In this document: piece after piece, positions 1-6,683 of the stretch
Position numbering within the stretch: the stretch's first letter is position 1
Layout of the letters: every line of letters starts with the position of its first letter
Source: Erysipelotrichaceae bacterium
GTDB taxonomy: Bacteria; Bacillota_I; Bacilli_A; Erysipelotrichales; Erysipelotrichaceae
Reading direction: 5' to 3'
Assembly: GCA_019415435.1 (NCBI GenBank)
Contig: DXZE01000041.1
Span: 1 to 17,828, forward strand
DNA length: 17,828 nt
Program-made: the position numbers and the translations under genes
The notes under the pieces: generated by a model
The model's input: the letters and a program-made list of their open reading frames with translations, nothing else
Database searches by the model: none
Told to the model about the DNA's origin: nothing

Positions 1-77
1 AGCCCTTTGAGAATAAGGATTGCGTAAGCAATCAGACTTCTCAAGAATCCCACGTACTTTAGCTGTGGGAGTGTCAA
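1..77 (+). mobile_element. Right end of an IS200/IS605-family (TnpB-type) element, partial
   Basis: The first 77 bases fold as nested hairpins. The outer stem is 6-12 with 39-45, and the inner stem is 18-23 with 28-33, capped by a GTAA tetraloop. A terminal hairpin follows (48-53 with 65-70; TCCCAC/GTGGGA around a CTTTAG-containing loop), and then GTGTCAA ending at 77. A terminal hairpin with a CCCAC stem and a TTTAG loop followed by a TCAA end is characteristic of right ends in this family, in which the TnpA transposase cuts single strands next to subterminal hairpins. The family call rests on remembered motif resemblance. The rest of the element lies upstream of the window, so I cannot tell whether it is intact or a remnant. 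Confidence 0.6.
3..62 (+). CDS. Possible C-terminal tail of TnpB, partial at the window edge
   Basis: Reading frame 3 is open from the window start to a TAG at 60-62 and would end in QESHVL. In TnpB elements the coding frame often runs into the omega RNA and terminal hairpin, so a tail ending inside the hairpin loop is plausible. Only 19 codons are visible and no RuvC or zinc-ribbon motif can be seen. An open frame this short could also be chance. Confidence 0.25.
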   Translation, partial: PFENKDCVSNQTSQESHVL

Positions 78-130
78 GTCTGCTCTCTTTATGAAAAAAA
101 TTATAACAGGATAAGAAAATTTAGGGGGAT

Positions 131-156
131 TTGCCTTTTTCATTTGTATATATAAA
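131..156 (+). promoter_or_regulatory. Weak candidate promoter for the comF genes
   Basis: The AT-rich gap between the element end at 77 and the first gene at 172 holds a TTGCCT at 131-136 and a TATAAA at 151-156. The spacing is only 14 bases, which is short for a vegetative promoter. I see no other better match and no competence sigma box I recognise. The region would contain the start of comF transcription if there is no read-through from upstream. Confidence 0.25.
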
Positions 157-171
157 CAGGAGGGCATAATT

Positions 172-393
172 ATGGCAGTAAATCATACCCAAATGAAAGA
201 GTGGATGAAGAGACATGCGGACTTTATGGAAATGATGGAGAAATGCCAGAAAGAAGGAAAGTACTGTAAGGTATCTTTAAATGATGAATTCTTCAAGGGC
301 ATGTTAGAAACATACGGCTATATAGATTTCCCGTTTCAGGAAGGAGCTTTTCTGAATCTATGGAAGAAAAGAGAAAATGTCCACGATGCCTGA
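172..393 (+). CDS. Probable N-terminal segment of ComFA, separated by a frameshift
   Basis: A 73-codon frame with an excellent ribosome site (AGGAGG at 158-163, eight bases before the ATG). Its product is Lys/Glu/Met-rich and has no recognisable domain by itself. Its last 40 residues (including SLNDEFF and ETYGYIDF) sit where ComFA proteins carry 40-60 residues before their four-cysteine zinc site. The following comFA frame lacks that region, since its first cysteine is residue 7. The two frames overlap by 34 bases. Adding one A to either AAAA run (367-370 or 374-377) would join them in frame, leading straight into KCPRC. I therefore read this as the front of comFA. The alternative is a genuine small upstream gene translationally coupled to comFA. 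Confidence 0.55.
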   Translation: MAVNHTQMKEWMKRHADFMEMMEKCQKEGKYCKVSLNDEFFKGMLETYGYIDFPFQEGAFLNLWKKRENVHDA

Positions 394-1508
394 ATGAAGA
401 TCCTGCATGGTTTTATCATGGCCGTAAAGGCTGGTATTGTCGGAAATGTATTTCTTTTGGCAGGATCATGTTAGAAGAAGAGAATGAACCGGAAACCTCT
501 GTCAGCATATCTGATCACGCAGATGAATATACCCTGAAATATCCTTTTACGAATGCCCAGAAAGCAGTAGCGGCACAATGCTTAAAGGAAATAGAGAATA
601 AAGATGTATTGATTCATGCGGTAACCGGGGCAGGTAAAACAGAGTTAGTATTGCCTGCTATATCAGAATATCTGAGACAGGGTAAAAGAGTATGCTTTGC
701 GATTGCCAGGCGTCAGGTAGTTTTAGAAGTCGCAGAAAGATTACAGGGATACTTTACAAATGCTTCGGTGATTGCTGTATGTGGTGGTCATACATCTGTA
801 ACAGAAGGGGATCTGATAGTATGTACAACGCATCAGTTATACAGATATCACGATATTGATCTTTTGATATTAGACGAACCTGATGCATTCCCGTTTAAAG
901 GAAATGATGTATTAAAGTCCATTGCCCATACAGCTTGTTCTGGCCATACCATAAACCTTACAGCTACGCCAGATGAAGAAATGATGGAAAGAGTCAGTCA
1001 AGGCAGCTTTGTGGAATTGAAACTGGATAAGCGTCCGCACGGTAAGCCCATTCCTGTACCAGAAATAAAGATACTTCCAGGTATCTTTATGTTTATTGCC
1101 TTATGCATATGGATCAGAAAACATGAGAATCATCCAAGGATGATATTTGTGCCTTCTATTGCCATGGCTTATCAGCTTGGCGGTATTCTGAGATTATTTT
1201 TCAAAGTATCTGTATGTACTTCTCATGAAGAAAACAGAGATCAGATTATTGAACAATTCAGAAAACAGGGAAATGGCATTATCATTGCGACAACAGTACT
1301 AGAAAGAGGTGTCACAATACCGCATGCGGATATATGTATTTATCATGCGGAAAACAGAGTCTTTGATAAAGCGGGTCTGATTCAGATGGCTGGCAGGGCC
1401 GGGCGTGACTTCCATGATCCTTATGGTGATGTGTTGTTTTTATGTAATGAAAAAAGTCTGATGTGTGAAGAGTGTGTAAGAGAATTAGAAGAGGCGAATG
1501 AATCATGA
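360..1508 (+). CDS. comFA: ComFA, competence ATP-dependent DNA helicase/translocase (lacking its usual N-terminus)
   Basis: A superfamily 2 DEAD-box-like ATPase that helps bring single-stranded DNA into the cytoplasm during transformation. The sequence shows a four-cysteine zinc site (C7, C10, C27, C30), Walker A (AVTGAGKTE, 87-95), Walker B (DEPDAFP, 172-178; DEVDAFP in Bacillus), motif III TAT (201-203) and motif VI QMAGRAGR (342-349). At 382 residues it is shorter than the roughly 430-460 usual for the family, and what is missing is the region before the zinc site. The frame at 172-393 appears to supply that part in another frame. The ATG at 360 has AAGGAG at 341-346, a rather distant 13 bases away, so restart is possible but may not be efficient. 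It overlaps comFC by four bases (ATGA). Identity is secure; whether the protein is functional is not. Confidence 0.9.
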   Translation: MEEKRKCPRCLNEDPAWFYHGRKGWYCRKCISFGRIMLEEENEPETSVSISDHADEYTLKYPFTNAQKAVAAQCLKEIENKDVLIHAVTGAGKTELVLPAISEYLRQGKRVCFAIARRQVVLEVAERLQGYFTNASVIAVCGGHTSVTEGDLIVCTTHQLYRYHDIDLLILDEPDAFPFKGNDVLKSIAHTACSGHTINLTATPDEEMMERVSQGSFVELKLDKRPHGKPIPVPEIKILPGIFMFIALCIWIRKHENHPRMIFVPSIAMAYQLGGILRLFFKVSVCTSHEENRDQIIEQFRKQGNGIIIATTVLERGVTIPHADICIYHAENRVFDKAGLIQMAGRAGRDFHDPYGDVLFLCNEKSLMCEECVRELEEANES

Positions 1509-2107
1509 AGTGTCTGTTATGCGGTCAGGAAAAAGGCGAAGGTAACTGGAAGGATATATTGATTGGTGAAGATCCTATATGCAGTCAATGTCGTAAAGAG
1601 TGGCAGAAAAAGAAGATTCATTTTAACTTTGAAGGAATACCGCTTGATTCAGATTATGTCTATAACAAAGTTTTTTCATCATGTCTCTTACAGTATAAGG
1701 AATGTGGAGATGAAGCATTGAAAGATGTATTTCTTTATGAAGTAAAAAACAAACTGAAAAGACGCTATAATGGCTGGACATTAGTCATGATGCCTTCTTC
1801 AAAGGAAAAGTTGGAGAAAAGAGGATTTTCACATCTGAAATATATGTTCCGCTGTTTGGAATTGCCAATCATAGAACCTTTCATAAAAATAAGTGATATA
1901 GATCAGAAAGGGAAGTCTGCCTATCAGAGACAGGCAATGATGCATGATATTGTCTTAAAGCAGGATGCTATTCTCCCGAATAAGCTTGTTCTATGTGATG
2001 ATACGATTACAACCGGTTCTACATTGCGTGGTGCCTTACAGTGTCTGGATCATACAAAACATCAGTTGCGTATCTATTGTGTCTCAGTGAATGCTTCATG
2101 GCTGTAG
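1505..2107 (+). CDS. comFC: ComFC, competence phosphoribosyltransferase-like protein
   Basis: ComFC/GntX family protein required for efficient DNA uptake and thought to work with ComFA at the inner face of the membrane. The N-terminus has a zinc site (C3, C6, C26, C29). The C-terminus has the phosphoribosyltransferase PRPP loop, LCDDTITTGST, at about 163-173. A basic segment, KLEKRGFSHL, precedes it, as is common in the family. At 200 residues it is somewhat shorter than Bacillus ComFC. It starts inside the comFA stop codon (ATGA), so the two are probably translated as a coupled pair. The gap to secA carries a new promoter, which ends this unit. Confidence 0.9.
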   Translation: MKCLLCGQEKGEGNWKDILIGEDPICSQCRKEWQKKKIHFNFEGIPLDSDYVYNKVFSSCLLQYKECGDEALKDVFLYEVKNKLKRRYNGWTLVMMPSSKEKLEKRGFSHLKYMFRCLELPIIEPFIKISDIDQKGKSAYQRQAMMHDIVLKQDAILPNKLVLCDDTITTGSTLRGALQCLDHTKHQLRIYCVSVNASWL

Positions 2108-2143
2108 CCGTTCATTGCTTTTCACAGGTGTGGACGGTATAAT
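2107..2143 (+). promoter_or_regulatory. secA promoter within an inverted repeat
   Basis: TTGCTT (2115-2120), a 17-base spacer and a perfect TATAAT (2138-2143) form a strong vegetative-type promoter just before secA. An 8-base-pair inverted repeat with two G-T pairs (2107-2114 with 2131-2138) brackets the -35 element and touches the -10. It could be a weak comFC terminator, though no T tract follows, or an operator. The promoter is well supported; the role of the repeat is not. Confidence 0.75.
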
Positions 2144-2179
2144 TATTCTGCTTATTTATGGGACGAAGGAGGTTTTTCT

Positions 2180-4684
2180 ATGCCTAATTTTATATCACGG
2201 TTATTTAATGAAGATGGCCGCAGATTGAAGCAGATTGAAAAGAAGATCAAACCGGTTCTTGATTTGGAAGATACATATAGAAAGATGTCTGATGAAGAGT
2301 TACAGGCAAAGACACCGGAATTACAGAAGAAGATAGCAGATGGTGCCAGTCTGGATGATATCTTTACCGAAGCTTTTGCGACTGCCAGAGAAGCCTGCCG
2401 CAGAGTGCCGCATACAGAACAGGCTGATGCTTATTTTACAAAGACAGTAGGAACCCAATGGGAGAATTATCAGAGAGAATTAAGTAAGGGTGAGCCTAAA
2501 GAAAAGGCTGCTTATGAAGCTTATGAAAAGGATAATTCACCTGAGGCAGGAAAGGAATTCCCTTTCCCTGTACAGTTAATGGGTGCCTGTGTCCTGCATG
2601 ATGGCGATATAGCAGAAATGAAGACAGGTGAAGGTAAAACCCTGACATCTGTTATGGCTGTCTATCTGAATGCCCTGGAAGGCAAAGGCGTACATGTCGT
2701 TACCGTCAATGAATATCTGTCTGGTCGTGATGCGGCCTGGATGGGACGCATTTACAGATGGCTTGGATTAACAGTCGGATTAAACCTGAGACAGCTTTCC
2801 AAACCACAGAAGAGAGCTGCCTATGCATGCGATATTACCTATACAACAAACTCTGAACTTGGTTTTGATTATCTGAGAGATAATATGGTTACAGATATTC
2901 ATGACCGTGTTTTAAGAGGTCTGAACTATGCATTGATCGATGAGGTTGACTCTATTCTGATTGATGAATCCAGAACACCTCTGATTATTTCCGGCGGTCA
3001 GAAACAGACTGCTAATCTCTATCTGCAGGCAGACCGCTTTGCGAAGAGACTGAAGGAAAATGAAGATTATGAAATTGATGTACGTTCCAAGACAATTCAG
3101 TTAACAGAACAGGGTGTTGCCAAGGCTGAAAAGACTTTCCGTATTGATAATCTGTATAATCTGAATCATACCCAGCTTCTGCATCATATCAATCAGGCCT
3201 TAAGAGCGAACTACATCATGCTTAAGGATATTGATTATGTCGTTGATGAGAAGGATGATGAAATTGTCATTGTCGATCCGAATACCGGTCGTTTGATGAA
3301 GGGAAGACAATGGAGTGATGGTCTGCATCAGGCAATTGAAGCCAAGGAAGGCATTTCCATCAAGCAGGAGACAACAACTCTTGCGACAATTACCTATCAG
3401 AACTTCTTCCGTCTTTATAACAAGCTTTCCGGTATGACCGGTACTGCTAAAACAGAGGAAGAAGAATTCCTTGAAATCTATAACATGTATGTTGTCGAGA
3501 TTCCTACTAACAAACCGGTAATCAGAATTGATTATCCAGATGCGGTTTATGGAACTAAGAAGGCAAAGTATAAGGCATTAGTAGATGAAGTTGTAGAAAG
3601 ACATGAGAAGGGACAGCCGATCCTTGTTGGTACCATTGCGGTTGAGACTTCTGAATTAATCAGTAAGTATCTGAAACAGAGAAAGATACCGCATAATGTA
3701 TTGAATGCGAAGAATCATGAAAGAGAAGCGGAAATCATCGCAAGAGCCGGTCAGAAGGGTGCTGTTACAATTGCGACAAACATGGCTGGCCGTGGTACCG
3801 ATATCAAGCTTGGTCCTGGGGTAAAAGAACTGGGTGGCTTATGTGTACTTGGATCCGAAAGACATGAGTCCAGACGTATTGATAACCAGCTGCGTGGACG
3901 TGCCGGTCGTCAGGGCGACCCAGGTATGTCCAGATTCTATGTGTCCGTTGAAGATGATCTGATGAAACGATTCGGTTCAGAAAGAATGGAGTCTCTGTTT
4001 GCTTCATTAGGTGATCAGGCGGTTGAATCAAAGGCTGTCACAAAGTCTATCTCTTCTGCCCAAAAGCGTGTTGAAGGTGTGAACTATGATGCCCGTAAGC
4101 AGCTGCTTCAGTATGATGATGTTATGCGCCAGCAGCGTGAAACCATGTATGAACAGCGTGATTTTATCCTTGAAAATGATGATGTTCATGTAGTGATCAA
4201 AGACATGTTCAAGAGAGTTATTTCTGATATGGTAGCTTCTCATACCAATGGTGAAGGACACAGTCAGGAAGTAGATGCTGAAGGATTGATCAAGGGATTG
4301 AATGATATCGGCTTCAAGGATCTGATAAAGGCAGATGATCTTGCCGGTAAGACTACTGAAGAAGTATCTGAATATGTCGATGAACTTGCCTGGAATTACT
4401 ATGAAAACAAGATTCAGCCGGTAAAGGATAAGATCCGTCCGATTGAAAAGGAAGTATCATTACGCACGATTGACCGTGCATGGTCCAACCATATCGATAC
4501 AATGGATAAGTTAAGAAACGGCATTGGCTTAAGAGGATATGCACAATCCAATCCTCTGCAGGCTTATGTGCAGGAAGGCTATGCATTGTTTGAAGATATG
4601 ATGCGTACCATTGCCCAGGAAATCGTAGCTTTCTGCATGAATGTCAAGGTAGTGCCGGCTTCTCAGGCACCAAAGGAGGCTTAA
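2180..4684 (+). CDS. secA: SecA, preprotein translocase ATPase
   Basis: The motor that pushes unfolded preproteins through SecYEG, peripheral on the cytoplasmic membrane. The full DEAD-type motor is present: Walker A MKTGEGKT (147-154), Walker B DEVDS (254-258), GRGTDIKLG (537-545) and the arginine-finger motif LRGRAGRQG (571-579). The helical scaffold and wing regions follow. Length, at 834 residues, is typical of Bacillota SecA. The C-terminus ends in APKEA and lacks the CxCxSGxxxxxC zinc tail of Bacillus and E. coli SecA. AAGGAGG at 2166-2172 fixes the start. The stop overlaps the prfB start (TAATG). The ribosome hibernation factor gene that often lies between comFC and secA is absent here. 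Confidence 0.97.
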   Translation: MPNFISRLFNEDGRRLKQIEKKIKPVLDLEDTYRKMSDEELQAKTPELQKKIADGASLDDIFTEAFATAREACRRVPHTEQADAYFTKTVGTQWENYQRELSKGEPKEKAAYEAYEKDNSPEAGKEFPFPVQLMGACVLHDGDIAEMKTGEGKTLTSVMAVYLNALEGKGVHVVTVNEYLSGRDAAWMGRIYRWLGLTVGLNLRQLSKPQKRAAYACDITYTTNSELGFDYLRDNMVTDIHDRVLRGLNYALIDEVDSILIDESRTPLIISGGQKQTANLYLQADRFAKRLKENEDYEIDVRSKTIQLTEQGVAKAEKTFRIDNLYNLNHTQLLHHINQALRANYIMLKDIDYVVDEKDDEIVIVDPNTGRLMKGRQWSDGLHQAIEAKEGISIKQETTTLATITYQNFFRLYNKLSGMTGTAKTEEEEFLEIYNMYVVEIPTNKPVIRIDYPDAVYGTKKAKYKALVDEVVERHEKGQPILVGTIAVETSELISKYLKQRKIPHNVLNAKNHEREAEIIARAGQKGAVTIATNMAGRGTDIKLGPGVKELGGLCVLGSERHESRRIDNQLRGRAGRQGDPGMSRFYVSVEDDLMKRFGSERMESLFASLGDQAVESKAVTKSISSAQKRVEGVNYDARKQLLQYDDVMRQQRETMYEQRDFILENDDVHVVIKDMFKRVISDMVASHTNGEGHSQEVDAEGLIKGLNDIGFKDLIKADDLAGKTTEEVSEYVDELAWNYYENKIQPVKDKIRPIEKEVSLRTIDRAWSNHIDTMDKLRNGIGLRGYAQSNPLQAYVQEGYALFEDMMRTIAQEIVAFCMNVKVVPASQAPKEA

Positions 4685-5808
4685 TGGAACTTTATGAGAT
4701 GAAACAGGGAATTTCCAAGAACAGCCAGAAACTGGCTTCCATGGGAAAGTCTCTGAATATTGAAGATAAAAGAAAACAGATAGAAGCGAATAATGAAAAG
4801 ATGTCTGAGGCTGATTTCTGGAATGATCAGAAGGCAGCCCAGCATCTGATCAAGAATAATAATCAGATGAAGAATCTGGTGGATCAGTATGATGAACTGA
4901 ATTCTGCTTTACAGGATCTGAGTGAATCTGTGAATGAATTATCTTCTACATTTGATGAAGATATGAATGAACTGGTTCAGGAAGAGTATACAGATACAAT
5001 GAAGCAGTTCAGTGACTTTGAAATACAGGTTCTTTTGAGCGGACCTTATGATAACCATAATGCGATTCTGGAAATACATCCTGGTGCTGGGGGAACCGAA
5101 GCCATGGATTGGGCCGGTATGCTTTACAGAATGTATATGCGCTATTGTGAGCGCAAGGGATACAAGATCACTCTGATGGATTATGAAGAGGGTGAAGAAG
5201 CCGGTATCAAGTCCAGTTCTGTATTAATTGAAGGACCGATGGCATATGGCTATCTGAAAGCAGAAAGTGGTGTACACAGACTAGTTCGTATTTCTCCATT
5301 TGACGCCAATGCCAGAAGACATACCTCTTTTGCGTCAGTTGAAGTTGTACCGCAGTTTGAAGATGATATGGATATTGAAATTGATGACAAGGATCTGGAA
5401 GTTATTACCATGCGTTCTTCTGGTGCCGGTGGTCAGCACATCAATAAGACAGACTCTGCCGTACGTATGACCCATAAGCCTACCGGTATTACGGTTTTCT
5501 GTCAGACCCAGCGTTCCCAATTGCAGAACAGGGAAACATGTCTGAATATGTTAAAGTCCAAGCTTCTGCAGTTAAAGATCAAGGAACAGGAAGAAAGATT
5601 AGCTGCTGTTAAGGGTGAAGTAAAGGCTAATGAATGGGGTTCCCAGATCCGCTCGTACGTATTTGCGCCATATACCATGGTTAAGGATCTTCGTACAGGT
5701 TATGAAGTAGGTAATATTCAGAGTGTCATGGATGGCGATCTGGATGGTTTTATTGACAGCTATCTGAGAAGTCAGATTGCGGAAAACGATAATGAGAAAA
5801 AAGCTTGA
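4684..5808 (+). CDS. prfB: Peptide chain release factor 2 (RF2), encoded in one uninterrupted frame
   Basis: Class I release factor that reads UAA and UGA and triggers peptide hydrolysis on the ribosome. It has the UGA-specific recognition tripeptide SPF (204-206) and the catalytic GGQ (249-251). The length of 374 residues is near the usual 365. Most prfB genes have an in-frame TGA at about codon 25 that is bypassed by programmed +1 frameshifting. Here codons 23-26 read SLNI with no stop, and the frame runs intact from an ATG preceded by AAAGGAGG (4672-4679). The self-regulating frameshift is therefore missing. The start overlaps the secA stop by one base, so expression is coupled to secA, as in Bacillus. 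Confidence 0.97.
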   Translation: MELYEMKQGISKNSQKLASMGKSLNIEDKRKQIEANNEKMSEADFWNDQKAAQHLIKNNNQMKNLVDQYDELNSALQDLSESVNELSSTFDEDMNELVQEEYTDTMKQFSDFEIQVLLSGPYDNHNAILEIHPGAGGTEAMDWAGMLYRMYMRYCERKGYKITLMDYEEGEEAGIKSSSVLIEGPMAYGYLKAESGVHRLVRISPFDANARRHTSFASVEVVPQFEDDMDIEIDDKDLEVITMRSSGAGGQHINKTDSAVRMTHKPTGITVFCQTQRSQLQNRETCLNMLKSKLLQLKIKEQEERLAAVKGEVKANEWGSQIRSYVFAPYTMVKDLRTGYEVGNIQSVMDGDLDGFIDSYLRSQIAENDNEKKA

Positions 5809-6661
5809 AGCTGAAATAGAAGAAAGAGAAAACGGTCTTGCATTAAAGACCGTTTTGTCGAAAAGCATAGGTCTTTCCAGAAGAGAGATATCCAGATTAA
5901 AGTTCTCGGATGGTCTGTTTCTGAATGATCATCGTGCAAGAGTCAGTGAAATTGTCCATACTGGTGATACCGTGACAATGATTTTTCCGGAAAGAGATAC
6001 ACCGCATGCAATTCTCTTATCAGGAGAACCGGATATCGTCTATGAAGATGAAGATCTTGTGATAGTCAATAAACCGGCAGGTATGGTCTGTCATCCTGCT
6101 TTTGAACATCAGCGTGATGATCTTGGAACAGTATTGCAGAATTATTATGGTGATAACTTTGTCATCAGAGCGGTAGGCAGATTGGATAAAGATGTATCTG
6201 GTTTAATGGTCTATGCCAAGAATCAGCCCACTGCCGCAAGACTCAGTAAGGAAAGAGAATCACAGCTTCTTCATAAGCAGTATCTTGCCTTTGTACAGGG
6301 AAAGTTTGAAAAGAAGAAGGGTACGTTAAAGTATGCTCTTAAGAAAGATCCTTTACAGCATGCCCGTCAGATTTCCTCAGATGGGAAGATGTGCATTACT
6401 GATTATGAAGTATTGCAGGAATATGAAGAAAAATCTTTGTTAAGAATTTCCATTCGTACGGGACGTACGCATCAGATCAGGGCAGGTATGGCTCATTTCG
6501 GTCACCCGTTATGCGGGGATGCCTTATATGGCGGTAGTACAGATTTCATTGAAAGACCGGCATTGCATTGTGCAGTAATTGACCTTGTTTCACCATTTAC
6601 AAAGCATCAGATTCATGAAGAGCTTGCCATGCCGGAAGATATGCAGGCTTTGAAACAGTAG
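5792..6661 (+). CDS. RluA/RluD-family 23S rRNA pseudouridine synthase with S4 domain
   Basis: Converts specific uridines of ribosomal RNA to pseudouridine; the exact target cannot be told from sequence. An N-terminal S4 RNA-binding domain spans about residues 15-60 (SRREISRLK). The catalytic domain carries GRLDKDVSGL, with the catalytic Asp at 132 and Val where Thr is usual, followed by RTGRTHQIR. I chose the ATG at 5792, 17 bases inside prfB, giving 289 residues. A TTG at 5777 is in frame but has no better ribosome site. Translation is probably coupled to prfB. A perfect hairpin with a T run lies within codons 13-22 and may attenuate expression. There is no gene-specific promoter that I can see. 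Confidence 0.9.
   Translation: MRKKLEAEIEERENGLALKTVLSKSIGLSRREISRLKFSDGLFLNDHRARVSEIVHTGDTVTMIFPERDTPHAILLSGEPDIVYEDEDLVIVNKPAGMVCHPAFEHQRDDLGTVLQNYYGDNFVIRAVGRLDKDVSGLMVYAKNQPTAARLSKERESQLLHKQYLAFVQGKFEKKKGTLKYALKKDPLQHARQISSDGKMCITDYEVLQEYEEKSLLRISIRTGRTHQIRAGMAHFGHPLCGDALYGGSTDFIERPALHCAVIDLVSPFTKHQIHEELAMPEDMQALKQ
5829..5856 (+). terminator. Terminator-like hairpin inside the pseudouridine synthase coding region
   Basis: A perfect 11-base-pair inverted repeat (5829-5839 with 5846-5856) encloses the loop GCATTA. The stem runs AAAACGGTCTT against AAGACCGTTTT, giving an A-run, a GC-containing core and a terminal T4. It begins 20 bases after the prfB stop, where a prfB terminator would be expected, but lies inside the next gene. 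It may cause partial termination, relieved when ribosomes translate through it. A chance repeat of this quality is unlikely, but activity is unproven. Confidence 0.5.
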
Positions 6662-6683
6662 TTAATCACATTCAGGAGGTTTC

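Larger units (their letters stand above)
1..97 (+). ncRNA. 3' part of a TnpB omega-RNA-like scaffold with its guide segment
   Basis: In IS200/IS605 elements carrying tnpB, the guide RNA is made from the 3' end of tnpB plus the right end. The sequence just beyond the element end acts as the guide. Here the scaffold would be the nested hairpins at 6-45 and the terminal hairpin at 48-70, ending at about base 77. The guide would then be roughly 78-97, beginning GTCTGCTCTC. The RNA would run on the + strand toward comFA. The 5' part of the scaffold and the tnpB gene are outside the window, so expression and function are inferred. Confidence 0.45.

Noticed and set aside
364..378. Programmed -1 ribosomal frameshifting in comFA
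   Set aside because: No canonical X XXY YYZ slippery heptamer in the right frame; a simple indel in an A run or translational restart is a simpler reading.
5777..5791. A TTG start for the pseudouridine synthase
   Set aside because: It adds five residues, has no better ribosome site, and ATG at 5792 suffices.
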